Shown: positions 17,839 to 26,024, numbered from the stretch's first letter. The stretch is 64,000 nt of DNA from Phenylobacterium soli (GCF_003254475.1 NZ_QFYQ01000001.1:2790001-2854000); one strand, 5' to 3'. The notes: a model not told the origin generated them from the letters alone. Made by a program: numbers and translations.

Positions 17839-19064
17839 ACTTCGTCGAGCTCATCCGCTTCGCCGGCGGCGCCATCGTCGCCAACCCGCTGCGCAGCGGC
17901 CTGACCTCGCTGGGCGTCGTCATCGGCGTCGCGGCGGTGGTGATGATGACCTCCATCGGCGCCGGCGCGCAGCAGCGGGTGACGAGCGCGATCTCCGGCC
18001 TCGGCTCCAACCTCGTGATCGTCCAGCCGAACTTCCAGCGCCCCGGCCAGGTGAACCAGGGCGCCGGCGCGGCACTGACCCTGAAGGAGAGCGACGCGGC
18101 GGCCATCGCCAAGCAGGTGGATGACGTGGCGGCCGTGGCGCCCGTGGTCCGCGGCCAGGTGCAGCTGGTCGGCGACGGCGCCAACTGGAACACCTCGATC
18201 CAGGGGGTGACGCCGGACTATCTGACCGCCCGCGACCTGAAGATCGCCTCGGGCCGGATGTTCGACGACCGCGAGGCGCGCCAGGGCCGCAAGGTGATCG
18301 TGGTCGGGCCGACCGTGGCCCGCCAGCTCTGGGGCGACGCCGACCCGCTCGGCCGGCGCGTGCGGGTGCGCAACGTGCCCTTCGACGTCATCGGCGTGCT
18401 GGAGAGCAAGGGCCAGTCGGGCTTCGGCCAGGACCAGGACGACGTGGTGCTGGCGCCGCTGGCCGCGGTGCGCTCGCGGGTGGTCGGCCGCCGGCTGCGC
18501 GGCGACGTGGTGCAGACCATCTACGTCAAGGCGGCCACCGAGGACGCCATCGACCAGGTGCAGGAGGACGTCTCCAACCTGCTGCGCGACCAGCACCACA
18601 TCCGTCCCGGGGAGGACGACGACTTCCAGACCCAGAACATGGCCTCGATCCTCCAGGCCAGCCAGGCGGCGGTCTCAACCTTCACCACCCTGCTCGCCGC
18701 CGTGGCCGCCGTGTCCCTGATCGTCGGCGGCGTCGGGATCATGAACATCATGCTGGTGGCGGTGACCGAGCGGACCCGCGAGATCGGCCTGCGGATGGCG
18801 GTGGGCGCCAAGCGCTCCGACGTGCTGATCCAGTTCTCGCTCGAGGCCATGACCCTGTCCCTGGCCGGCGGCCTGATCGGCCTGACGATCGGGGTGCTGG
18901 GCGCCATCGGGGTGGCCAAGCTCGGCTCCTGGCCGGCCGCCGTGCCGCCGTGGTCCGGGCCCCTGGCGCTCGGCTTTTCGATCATCGTCGGCCTGGTGTT
19001 CGGCGCCTATCCGTCCTGGCGGGCGGCCCGCCTGGACCCGATCGAGGCCCTGCGCCGCGAGTAG
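17835..19064 (+). CDS. MacB-type ABC transporter permease
   Basis: 409 residues with four predicted membrane helices: one near 20-45, then three at the C-terminus (about 275-300, 325-350, 370-390). A large periplasmic MacB_PCD domain (about 45-260) lies between. The FtsX core signature is [20 protein letters not shown]. With the adaptor and ATPase it forms an inner-membrane pump for toxins, peptides or lipids; the substrate is unknown. The ATG overlaps the ATPase stop. Confidence 0.94.
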   Translation: MNFVELIRFAGGAIVANPLRSGLTSLGVVIGVAAVVMMTSIGAGAQQRVTSAISGLGSNLVIVQPNFQRPGQVNQGAGAALTLKESDAAAIAKQVDDVAAVAPVVRGQVQLVGDGANWNTSIQGVTPDYLTARDLKIASGRMFDDREARQGRKVIVVGPTVARQLWGDADPLGRRVRVRNVPFDVIGVLESKGQSGFGQDQDDVVLAPLAAVRSRVVGRRLRGDVVQTIYVKAATEDAIDQVQEDVSNLLRDQHHIRPGEDDDFQTQNMASILQASQAAVSTFTTLLAAVAAVSLIVGGVGIMNIMLVAVTERTREIGLRMAVGAKRSDVLIQFSLEAMTLSLAGGLIGLTIGVLGAIGVAKLGSWPAAVPPWSGPLALGFSIIVGLVFGAYPSWRAARLDPIEALRRE

Positions 19065-19326
19065 CCGGCCTGCGGCCTAACCAATTCTGAGTACGATCAC
19101 TGGGGCGTGACGAAAACTCGCGCCCCCCACAACGCAACCTTGGCTGCGTCTCGATGGTTAGCCTGACCGCAACCCAGTGAGACGCCATGTCCGAGACGGA
19201 AAACCACACCGTTCAAGACCTTCCGCCGGCAAGCGGACGCGCTGCCGCACGTCCGATCCCGTCCCGACTGACGACCGGGCCGGGAGCTGTGTCTCGCACG
19301 ACCAACCCGACGAGGAGAGCGAACGC

Positions 19327-19542
19327 ATGCCGACCGTAGAATCCGGAAAACCGCGGGCCCGCCGAGGCTTCGCGGCCATGAACCCCGAACGACGCCGCGA
19401 GATCGCCCGCAAGGGCGGGGCCAGCGTGCCCGGCGAGAAGCGCAGTTTCGCCAAGGACCGCGACCTGGCCGCCTCGGCCGGGCGCAAGGGCGGCGAAGCC
19501 TCCCGTGGCGGCGGCCGCTCGCGCGGCAGCCGCGAGGGCTAG
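19327..19542 (+). CDS. KGG-repeat (Con-10-like) stress protein
   Basis: 71 residues, highly basic and Gly-rich. It contains two KGG motifs, MNPERRREIARKGGASV and AASAGRKGGEASRGG, the pattern of the stress-induced KGG repeat family (E. coli YciG, fungal Con-10). GAGGAG lies seven bases before the ATG. Such genes are often under general-stress control; the local neighbourhood (ergothioneine synthesis, EcfG sigma factor) fits that role. The approximately 260-base spacer upstream shows only a poor EcfG-like match (GCAAC, 17 bases, GGTT, near 19134-19160). Confidence 0.85.
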   Translation: MPTVESGKPRARRGFAAMNPERRREIARKGGASVPGEKRSFAKDRDLAASAGRKGGEASRGGGRSRGSREG

Positions 19543-19552
19543 GCCGAAGGCC

Positions 19553-21766
19553 TCAAGCCCTCAAGAGAACGGTAGCGAAGGCGGGCGTGGGGCTGACCCA
19601 CGCCCGCTCGAGCATCCAGCCGGCGCGCCCCGCGAGCGCGCCGAAGCCCTCGACCGTGAACTTGGCCGAGTTCTCGGTGTGCAGGGTCTCCCCCTCCGCG
19701 AAGCGGAAGGCGCGTCCCGCCAGGCGGACCTCCTGGTCGCGCAGGCTCGCCAGGTGCATCTCGATGCGGCTCTGCGCGGGGTTCCAGACGGCGCGGTGCG
19801 CGAAGGCGTCGAGATCGAAGTCAGCCCCGAGCTCGCGGTTCATGCGGGCCAGCAGGTTCTTGTTGAACGCCGCCGTGACGCCGAGGGCGTCGTCGTAGGC
19901 CGCCACGAGGCTCGCCTCGTCCTTCACCAGATCCAGGCCCACCAGGAAGGCCGCGCCCCGCCCTAGCAGCCGGCGCGCGCCGACGAGGAAGGCCTCGGCC
20001 TCCGCCGGCGACAGGTTGCCGATGGTCGAGCCCGGGAAGAAGCCGACCACGGGCCGCCCGGCGAGCGCCTGCGGCAGCTCCAGGGCGCGGGTGAAGTCCT
20101 CCAAGAGCGGCGCGAGCGTCAGTCCCGGGTAGTCCCGGCGCAGGGCCTCGACGGCGGCGTCGAGCGCATCGGCGCTGATGTCGATGGGGGCGTAGGCGAA
20201 GAGCTGGGGCGCGGCGTCCAGCAGGATGCGGGTCTTCACGCTGGCGCCGGAGCCGAATTCGACGAGGGCCGCGCCCTTCGGGATCGCCTCGGCGATCTCG
20301 CCGGCATGGCGGCGCAGGAGCGCGATCTCGGTACGGGTCGGATAGTACTCCTCGAGCTCGCAGATCGCCTCGAACAGGCGCGAACCCTCCGCGTCGTAGA
20401 AGTATTTCGGCGGGATCGCCTTCTGCGGCCTGGCGAGGCCCTCAAGCACGTCGGCCTCGAAGTCGGCGTCGACGGCCGGCCGCGGCGCGGCGTCCCTGGC
20501 CAGGCGCACGCCCGAGAACATCCAGCGCTGCTGCGGATAGAAGAAGTTGCGGTAGCTCGCCCGCACGTGCCCGCCGGGCGTCACGCAGGCGCCGCCGCGC
20601 AGGACGAACTGACCGGCCATGAACTTGCCGTTGTACTCGCCCACCGCCCCGGCGGCGGGGCGGAACCCCGGATAGGGGCCATAGGCGCTGCGCGTCCATT
20701 CCCAGAGGTCGCCGAACATCTGGCGAAGCCCCTCCCCGCCTACGGCCGGCGCGGCTTCGAGCCGGCCGGACGGGAGGAAGGCGCCGGCGATCGGCTTGCC
20801 CGCCACGGCGTGCTCCCATTCCGCCTCGGTCGGCAGGCGCGCGCCGGCCCAGGTGGCGTAGGCGTCCGCCTCGTAGAAGCTGACGTGGCTGACCGGCTGG
20901 GCCGGATCGAGGGGGCGCAGGCCGCGCAGCGACATCACCGACCAGCCGCCCTCGCCTTCGCGCCAGTAGAGCGGCGCGCGCCAGTCCTCCTCGCGGGCGC
21001 GGGCCCAGCCTTCGGCGAGCCAGAGCTCGGGGCGGGCGTAGCCGCCGTCCTCCATGAAGGCCAGCCACTCGCCGTTGGTGACCAGGCGGTCGGCCAGGGC
21101 ATAGGGCTCCAGCCAGACCTTGTGGCGCGGCCCTTCGTTGTCGAAGGCGAAGCCGTCGCCGGCATGGCCGATCTCCACCAGCCCGCCCTCGAAGCGATGG
21201 AACCGCAGGGCCGGCGGCGGGGCGGCCGGGCCGGCCGAGCGCGGCGGGGCGTAGGCGGGGTTGAGCGGCGAACAGGAGAAGAGGTGCAGCACGTCCATCA
21301 GGATCAGCTCCTGATGCTGCTGCTCATGGGCAAGGCCGAGATCGAGCAGCGCCTCGAAGCCCTCGGCGCCGTCGGCCAGGAGGCGCGCCATGGCCGCGTC
21401 CACGTGGGCCCGATAGGCGAGCACGTCGTCCACCGAGGGCCGGGTGAGCAGGCCCCGCTGCGGCCGCGGCTGCCGCGGTCCCAGCGCCTCGTAGTAGGAG
21501 TTGAATAGGTAGGCGAAGCGCGGGTCGAAGACCTTGTAGCCGGCCAGCCTGGGCTCCAGGAGGAAGGTTTCGAAGAACCAGGTGGTATGCGCCAGGTGCC
21601 ATTTGGCGGGGCTGGCGTCCGGCATGGACTGGGCCTGCTGGTCCTCAGGCGTGAGGGCGCGGGTGAGCGCCTCTGTCGCCTGGCGGACCGCGCGATAGCG
21701 GTTGAGCGCGGTGGATTGCGCGGCGATGTCCGCAGCGCCCTTCGGAGGGCCCTCGGCTTGGGTCAT
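19553..21766 (-). CDS. egtB-egtD: EgtB-EgtD fusion: ergothioneine biosynthesis sulfoxide synthase plus histidine N-methyltransferase
   Basis: 737 residues. The N-terminal DinB-like helical part (about 20-165) has iron-binding His candidates in KWHLAHTTWFFE (57/60) and HEQQHQE (147/151). The FGE-sulfatase (C-type lectin) domain follows (about 190-425, LPTEAEWEHA, FGDLWEWT). From about 435 to the end is an EgtD methyltransferase: RPQKAIPPKYFYDAEGS, SAM motif LVEFGSGASVKT, FPGSTIGN, and the histidine-site region YDDALGVTAAFNKN. EgtD makes hercynine from histidine; EgtB joins it to a thiol donor with oxygen. Both steps in one chain suggest channeling. The order is opposite to fungal Egt1. The lyase step must be encoded elsewhere. 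Confidence 0.93.
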   Translation of the reverse strand: MTQAEGPPKGAADIAAQSTALNRYRAVRQATEALTRALTPEDQQAQSMPDASPAKWHLAHTTWFFETFLLEPRLAGYKVFDPRFAYLFNSYYEALGPRQPRPQRGLLTRPSVDDVLAYRAHVDAAMARLLADGAEGFEALLDLGLAHEQQHQELILMDVLHLFSCSPLNPAYAPPRSAGPAAPPPALRFHRFEGGLVEIGHAGDGFAFDNEGPRHKVWLEPYALADRLVTNGEWLAFMEDGGYARPELWLAEGWARAREEDWRAPLYWREGEGGWSVMSLRGLRPLDPAQPVSHVSFYEADAYATWAGARLPTEAEWEHAVAGKPIAGAFLPSGRLEAAPAVGGEGLRQMFGDLWEWTRSAYGPYPGFRPAAGAVGEYNGKFMAGQFVLRGGACVTPGGHVRASYRNFFYPQQRWMFSGVRLARDAAPRPAVDADFEADVLEGLARPQKAIPPKYFYDAEGSRLFEAICELEEYYPTRTEIALLRRHAGEIAEAIPKGAALVEFGSGASVKTRILLDAAPQLFAYAPIDISADALDAAVEALRRDYPGLTLAPLLEDFTRALELPQALAGRPVVGFFPGSTIGNLSPAEAEAFLVGARRLLGRGAAFLVGLDLVKDEASLVAAYDDALGVTAAFNKNLLARMNRELGADFDLDAFAHRAVWNPAQSRIEMHLASLRDQEVRLAGRAFRFAEGETLHTENSAKFTVEGFGALAGRAGWMLERAWVSPTPAFATVLLRA

Positions 21767-21901
21767 GAAGGCCTCCCTGGCCGCGCGCCCGACGCGATGC
21801 GACGTGTGGTCGCGCCGATCTCAATTCAAGAGCGAGGCCGATCGATCCACAGGTTCTGCGCCCGGCGGCAAAATACGTCGCCGCCTTCCCCCGGATGCGC
21901 C

Positions 21902-21926
21902 GGAACGGATGGGAGGGGGACGCGTT
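21902..21926 (+). promoter_or_regulatory. EcfG-dependent promoter (GGAAC, 16 bases, CGTT)
   Basis: GGAAC at 21902-21906 and CGTT at 21923-21926, separated by 16 bases. This is the published consensus for the alphaproteobacterial general stress sigma factor EcfG/SigT. It lies 57 bases before the chosen start of the EcfG-type gene, which implies autoregulation. Confidence 0.75.
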
Positions 21927-21983
21927 TCCCGACCGCTGGAGAGCTGTAGGCAGATGGGCCCGCGAGGGTCGGATGAGGGCAGT

Positions 21984-22526
21984 ATGGACGCGCCGTCCGG
22001 TCACTGGCGCGACGAAGTCGTCGCACTGATACCCGCCTTGCGAGCCTTCGCCTGGTCGCTGAGCCACAACGGCTCGGACGCCGACGACCTGGTGCAGGAC
22101 ACGCTGATCAAGGCCTGGACCAACCGGGACAAGTTCGAGCCGGGGACCAATCTTCGGGCCTGGCTGTTCACGATCCTGCGCAACACCTACTACACCAACG
22201 TGCTGCGCCGCCGCCGCGAGGTGCGCGACGAGACCGGCGAATACGCCGGCTCGCTCAAGGCCGCCCCGACCCAGGACTGGAGCATCGCCATGCGCTCGCT
22301 GCAGGTCGCCCTGCAGCAGTTGCCCGACGAACACCGCGAAGCCCTGATCCTGGTGGGCGCGGCCGGCCTCTCCTACGAGGAGGCGGCGGAGATCTGCGGT
22401 TGTGCGCTCGGCACCATCAAGAGCCGGGTGAACCGCGCCCGCGCGCGGCTGCTGAAGATCATGGACGCCGACGACGCCACCGACGTCATGGCGCTGGAGA
22501 CGATGAGCGTGGCCGGTCGGGCCTAG
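21984..22526 (+). CDS. ecfG: EcfG-family (ECF15) RNA polymerase sigma factor
   Basis: 180 residues from ATG with GAGGG upstream; an ATG ten codons earlier (21954) is also possible. Region 2 (about 15-80) has ADDLVQDTLIKAW, FEPGTNLRAWLFTILRNTYY and RRRREV. Region 4 (about 115-165) has LPDEHREALILVGAAGLSYE, EAAEICGCALGTIKSRVNRA and RARLLK. These wordings are diagnostic of EcfG/SigT/RpoE2 sigma factors that direct the alphaproteobacterial general stress response. It has a consensus EcfG promoter, and a NepR-like gene is convergent with it. PhyR and its kinases are absent from this window. Confidence 0.93.
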   Translation: MDAPSGHWRDEVVALIPALRAFAWSLSHNGSDADDLVQDTLIKAWTNRDKFEPGTNLRAWLFTILRNTYYTNVLRRRREVRDETGEYAGSLKAAPTQDWSIAMRSLQVALQQLPDEHREALILVGAAGLSYEEAAEICGCALGTIKSRVNRARARLLKIMDADDATDVMALETMSVAGRA

Positions 22527-22693
22527 CCAGAGCTGGCCTTCTTGACCGGCGGCTGGTCTGCCGCCTCCAGCTGCTCGACAACCGACATCAGGCGGTCCGG
22601 CGTGGGCCGGGCCTGCAGCTTGCCGAACATGCCGCGCAGCGCCTTGTCGAGCGCCTGCTTCTTCGCGCGGTCCGAACCGTCCTTCGTGGCCAT
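22523..22693 (-). CDS. nepR: NepR-like anti-sigma factor
   Basis: 56 residues from ATG (61 if the upstream TTG at 22708 is used). The core ALDKALRGMFGKLQ followed by PTPDRLMSVVEQLEAA matches the two-helix NepR pattern (a helix ending LR-x-MY/F, then P-x-P-D-R and a helix ending QLE). NepR holds EcfG inactive until phosphorylated PhyR binds it. The usual arrangement is nepR upstream of and co-oriented with ecfG; here the two genes converge and their stops share the four bases CTAG. Short length makes this assignment less than certain. Confidence 0.72.
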   Translation of the reverse strand: MATKDGSDRAKKQALDKALRGMFGKLQARPTPDRLMSVVEQLEAADQPPVKKASSG

Positions 22694-22809
22694 GGTGTCC
22701 CGTCCCAAGGCAGTTCCTCATTGGATACCGCCGCGGGCCCGCCGACAAGCAAAGACCCGACATATGGCCAAGCTATTTTTCGCCGCACCGCCGAACAGCC
22801 CGCGCCATA

Positions 22810-22835
22810 GGAACACCGCCGCCTCGCCGCCGGTT
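22810..22835 (+). promoter_or_regulatory. candidate EcfG promoter (GGAAC, 17 bases, GGTT)
   Basis: GGAAC at 22810-22814 and GGTT at 22832-22835. The first base of the -10 element differs from CGTT. It lies 38 bases before the start of the hydrophilic protein gene and close to the sigma/anti-sigma pair. Confidence 0.5.
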
Positions 22836-22873
22836 GACCGCACCTTGGACAAGCGAAGCTGGAGGATCACGAC

Positions 22874-23944
22874 ATGCCTGACCGCGATCGCAATCGGGGC
22901 GGCGACAATCGGAGCGGCGATTGGGGCGCGCGTGGCCGGCACGGCCAGCACGACCGCCGAGAGCCCGACCAGGAACACCGGCGCAGCGAACGCGACCGGC
23001 CCTGGGAGCACCGCTCCTTCGGACAGGAAGACGACAGCCGCCATGGGCCCGGCAGCCACAGCCGCGAGTGGCGCGGCCCCGAAGGCGGCGAGCCCTGGCG
23101 CGGCGAGGCGCGCTATGGCGCGCGCTACGACCAGGACCGCGTCGGCTACGGCAGCCAGGGTTCCGGAGCCCAAGGCTACGGCGGCCAGGAATACGGGATG
23201 GAGGGCGGCGCCGACCATCGGCGCGATCAGGGTCGCGATCTGGGTCGCGATCAGGGTCGCGATCAGGGCGGCCGCAGCCAGGGCCGCGCCGGCTGGAGCG
23301 ACGACGAGCGCCAGACCTGGAGCCCCGGCGGCGGCGAGCCCTATGGCGACCTTGAGCTGAACGCGCGCAACCGCGGCGTCCAGGAGTTCGGGCCGCCGGC
23401 CGACTACGCCTACCATCCGCAGGCCGGGCACGAGTTCGACCCGGACTATCTGCACTGGCGCGATGAGCAGATGCGCAGCCACGACCGCGATTATCGCGAT
23501 TGGCGCACCAGCCAGCAGCAGCAGTACGACGACGACTATCGCAAGTTCCGCTCCGAGCGGCGCGAGCACTTCGGGCGCACCTTCACCGACTGGCGCAGCC
23601 AGCGCAGCACGGTGGGCGGGGTGCCCGACACCGGCGTCGCCGGCGGCGTCTCCGGCTATGGCGCCAAGGTCGGCATGCCCACGGGCTATGTCTCGAACCA
23701 GGCCTCCAAGCCGAGCGGCATGCTCGAGGACGACGGCGGCTCGCCCGGATCTTCCGGCGGCGCTTCGGGCGGCGGCAGCCAGGGCGGCGGCGGCGACACC
23801 TCGCCCGAGTTCGGCAAGGCCCCGCCCCAGGTCCAGGCCGCCTCGGAAGGGTGGGACGCCCGCGGTTCGGCCGAGGACAAGGTCCGCGACGACGCGAAGG
23901 CCCGGGACGACGCCAAGGCCCGCGAAGACGACAAGAAGCGCTGA
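22874..23944 (+). CDS. hydrophilic, low-complexity protein with a charged Trp/Asp-rich helical segment
   Basis: 356 residues, no signal peptide or membrane helix, strong GGAGG seven bases before ATG. Residues 1-160 are Arg/Asp/Gly/Gln-rich with four DQGR-type repeats. Residues about 190-255 form a charged helical segment with recurring aromatic-acidic units (DPDYLHWRDEQMR, HDRDYRDWRTSQ, YDDDYRKFRSER). Similar units occur in uncharacterised alphaproteobacterial proteins. The tail is Gly/Ser-rich, then Lys/Asp/Ala-rich. The composition is that of a disordered desiccation/stress protein. The EcfG-like promoter and adjacent ecfG/nepR support a stress role, but no function is known. Confidence 0.85.
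   Translation: MPDRDRNRGGDNRSGDWGARGRHGQHDRREPDQEHRRSERDRPWEHRSFGQEDDSRHGPGSHSREWRGPEGGEPWRGEARYGARYDQDRVGYGSQGSGAQGYGGQEYGMEGGADHRRDQGRDLGRDQGRDQGGRSQGRAGWSDDERQTWSPGGGEPYGDLELNARNRGVQEFGPPADYAYHPQAGHEFDPDYLHWRDEQMRSHDRDYRDWRTSQQQQYDDDYRKFRSERREHFGRTFTDWRSQRSTVGGVPDTGVAGGVSGYGAKVGMPTGYVSNQASKPSGMLEDDGGSPGSSGGASGGGSQGGGGDTSPEFGKAPPQVQAASEGWDARGSAEDKVRDDAKARDDAKAREDDKKR
23225..23272 (+). repeat. four tandem 12-base repeats inside the hydrophilic protein gene
   Basis: Units GATCAGGGTCGC, GATCTGGGTCGC, GATCAGGGTCGC and GATCAGGGCGGC encode DQGR/DLGR/DQGR/DQGG. Near-identity at DNA level suggests recent slippage expansion and possible length variation between strains. Confidence 0.85.
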
Positions 23945-23968
23945 GACCATTCATCGGTCGCGGTTTGC

Positions 23969-23994
23969 GCCCGGGGCTCGGCCGAGCCCCGGGC
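23969..23994. terminator. perfect 26-base palindrome after the hydrophilic protein gene
   Basis: Thirteen-base arms (GCCCGGGGCTCGG and its complement) form a very stable GC hairpin about 25 bases after the stop. No T-tract follows, so it is either a Rho-assisted/3' end-protecting hairpin or an atypical terminator. Confidence 0.5.
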
Positions 23995-24130
23995 GTTCGC
24001 GCATGATCCGCGCCAAGACGCGTTGCCCGCGCGGGGCAGTTTGGGTATGGAGAGCCTCCCTTGCAGCCTCCGTTGGGAAAGCAATCTCCCAAACGCCCAA
24101 GGGGTCGGGCCAAAACCCGAACAAAATCAA

Positions 24131-24220
24131 GGTGACGTGGCCGAGTGGCTGAAGGCAACGGTTTGCTAAATCGTCATACTCGAAAGGGTATCGAGGGTTC
24201 GAATCCCTCCGTCACCGCCA
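24131..24220 (+). tRNA. tRNA-Ser (anticodon GCU)
   Basis: Acceptor arms GGTGACG and CGTCACC pair. The D arm GCCGAGTGGCTGAAGGC, the anticodon loop with TTTGCTAAAT (GCT at its centre), a long class-II variable arm (ACTCGAAAGGGTATCGA) and the T arm GGGTTCGAATCCC are all visible. The CCA end is encoded. It reads AGC/AGU serine codons. No integrase or partial tRNA copy is adjacent. Confidence 0.96.
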
Positions 24221-24284
24221 CCCTCCCCTCAAGCTGAGTCGGCCTGCCGAACCGAAGCCGCATTCCGCGCGCTTAGGTGGCACG

Positions 24285-24545
24285 ATGGCCTTGCCGCCCC
24301 AGATGTCCGGATCCGACGAGCAGCCGCCCGGCGCGGGCGTCGATCCGTTGCTGAGCCTGTCCGGCCGTACGCCCGGGCCCGGCGGCCTGTGGTCGAAGCT
24401 AGGCCTCGCCGTGCTGGCCGTCCTGCTGCTGGCGCTGCTGATCGGCGGCGCGATCGTGGTGGCGCACCTCTCCCCCCGCAGCTCGCCCTCGGCCGACCAG
24501 GCCGTAGGCTCCGCCACCCTGCCGGTCGGCGGCCCGCGGCGCTGA
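24285..24545 (+). CDS. small single-pass membrane protein, unknown function
   Basis: 86 residues with AGGTGG six bases before ATG. A proline/glycine-rich head (1-40) is followed by one strongly hydrophobic helix (about 43-62, LAVLAVLLLALLIGGAIVV) and a Ser/Pro-rich tail. No family recognised. It lies between tRNA-Ser and a convergent glycosyltransferase gene whose stop is six bases away. It could be a real small membrane protein or a marginal frame. Confidence 0.55.
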   Translation: MALPPQMSGSDEQPPGAGVDPLLSLSGRTPGPGGLWSKLGLAVLAVLLLALLIGGAIVVAHLSPRSSPSADQAVGSATLPVGGPRR

Positions 24546-24551
24546 CCGGGC

Positions 24552-26024
24552 TCAGAAGCCGGGCAGGACCTCGTTGCGCATGTGGCAGCCGTCCGCCCAG
24601 ACGTCGCGCCGGGGCTGGGCGACGCGGAAGGCGGCGTAGCGCTGGACCGGGCCGGCCTCGAACCCCCGCTCGAGCACGCCGACGGGCTCCACTACCGCAA
24701 AGCAGCGCAGCACGTCGGCGCGGTCCATCCGCCGGTCGAGGTCGATCAGCAGGCCGGGACGAGTGAAGTCGGGCCGCGGGCCTTCGTCCAGCCGGTAGCG
24801 CGCGCGCTCGCTGACCTGCAGCACCGGAGCGCGGACGCGCCCCTCGCCGACGAGCTGGGCGTGCAGGCCGTAGTTGAGCGTGCCGACCCAGGCCGCGCCT
24901 TCCCGCTGGCGCAGGGCCTCGACGTCGTCGGCGAAGCGGTCCCAGCCGGCCAGCGGCAGGGCCGGGTCGACGACGCCCAGGGAGCCGGCCCGCGGGACGG
25001 ACATGTGGACGAGCGCCAGGGCGCCGACGCCGATCCCGAGCCCCGAGGCCAGGCGGCTCCAGCGGCCGCCCTCCCCGGCCGCGACGGCGGCGCAGAGCGC
25101 CAGGGGCGCATAGACCGGAACCGGCCAGTGGCCCTGGACCCGCGCGTGCAGGCTGTGGATCACCAGGTAGCCGAGGAACGGCAGGGCGCTCGTCGCCGGC
25201 AGCAGCAGGCGCCGCTCTGCCCGGAGGGCGCTGGCCACGCCGCGCGCGGCGAACACCGCGATGATCGGGTTGAGGAGGAAGGCCTGGGCCAGCAGGAACT
25301 CGGGCAGGCCGGCGGGCCGCAGGGGCGAGGGGGCGGCCCGGCCGAACTGCTTGGCGAAGGTCAGCCAGTGGTTCTGGGCGTTCCACACCACGTTCGGCGA
25401 GAAGACGGCGGCCGCCAGCAGCGCCGCGAGCCAGGGCCAGGGGGTGCGCAGCTCCGGTCTCCGCTGCGGGTCGAGCAGCAGCCAAAGGAGGATCCCGGGG
25501 GCCAGGAACAGGGTCGAGTACTTGGAGAGCAGGCCAAGGCCGGCGGCGGCGCCGGCGGCCAGCCACCAGCCGCCCCGCCCCTCGCCTTCCCCGGCGCGCG
25601 CCAGGCACCAGAGGCTGAGGATCCAGAAGAAGCAGGTGGGCGCATCGGGGATGGCCAGCATGCCGCCGAGCGCCACGGTGAACGTCGCGTTCCACCAGAG
25701 CGCCGCGCGGAAGGCGATCCGCTCGGACCCGCCGAGCCTTCGCGCCAGGTCGCCGAGCAGCCAGGTGGTCGCGCCGGCCGAGAGGGTCGGCAGCAGGCGT
25801 ACGCCGAGCGCAGTGTCGCCGCAGATCCGCTGCCCCAGCCAGATCCACCAGGCGATCATCGGCGGATGGTCGTAGTAGCCGAGCTGCAGGTGCTGGGCCC
25901 AGATGCGGTAGTAGGACTCGTCCTCGGTCAGGTGGACGAGCGCGGCCGGCGCGAGGCGCAGCAGGCCGGCGGCGAGCGCCAACAGTCCCAGCCGGGCGCC
26001 GAAGGTGAGCGGAGCGCGGCTCAC
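24552..26024 (-). CDS. GT-C (PMT/ArnT-like, GT39 family) membrane glycosyltransferase
   Basis: 490 residues from a GTG that overlaps the upstream stop (GTGA). Many hydrophobic helices are visible. The first periplasmic loop carries the acidic pair in LTEDESYYRIWAQHL then YYDHPPMIAWW, the PMT_2/ArnT pattern for polyprenyl-phosphate sugar donors. A soluble C-terminal domain (about 380-490) follows. Such enzymes transfer a sugar from an undecaprenyl-phosphate carrier to lipid A, protein or other acceptors outside the inner membrane. The preceding gene, a polyprenyl-phosphate glycosyltransferase fused to GtrA, would make and flip the donor. The acceptor is unknown. Confidence 0.88.
   Translation of the reverse strand: MSRAPLTFGARLGLLALAAGLLRLAPAALVHLTEDESYYRIWAQHLQLGYYDHPPMIAWWIWLGQRICGDTALGVRLLPTLSAGATTWLLGDLARRLGGSERIAFRAALWWNATFTVALGGMLAIPDAPTCFFWILSLWCLARAGEGEGRGGWWLAAGAAAGLGLLSKYSTLFLAPGILLWLLLDPQRRPELRTPWPWLAALLAAAVFSPNVVWNAQNHWLTFAKQFGRAAPSPLRPAGLPEFLLAQAFLLNPIIAVFAARGVASALRAERRLLLPATSALPFLGYLVIHSLHARVQGHWPVPVYAPLALCAAVAAGEGGRWSRLASGLGIGVGALALVHMSVPRAGSLGVVDPALPLAGWDRFADDVEALRQREGAAWVGTLNYGLHAQLVGEGRVRAPVLQVSERARYRLDEGPRPDFTRPGLLIDLDRRMDRADVLRCFAVVEPVGVLERGFEAGPVQRYAAFRVAQPRRDVWADGCHMRNEVLPGF

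Noticed and set aside
19187..19342. A 51-codon frame from ATG (MSETENHTVQ) before the KGG-repeat gene
   Set aside because: No ribosome site, no domain, and it runs into the KGG gene in another frame; not enough support.
23225..23272. Short tandem repeats as a CRISPR-like array
   Set aside because: Units are 12 bases with no spacers and lie in frame inside a coding region.
24131..24285. tRNA-Ser as an integration site for a mobile element
   Set aside because: No integrase, no repeated tRNA 3' end, and normal genes follow on both sides.
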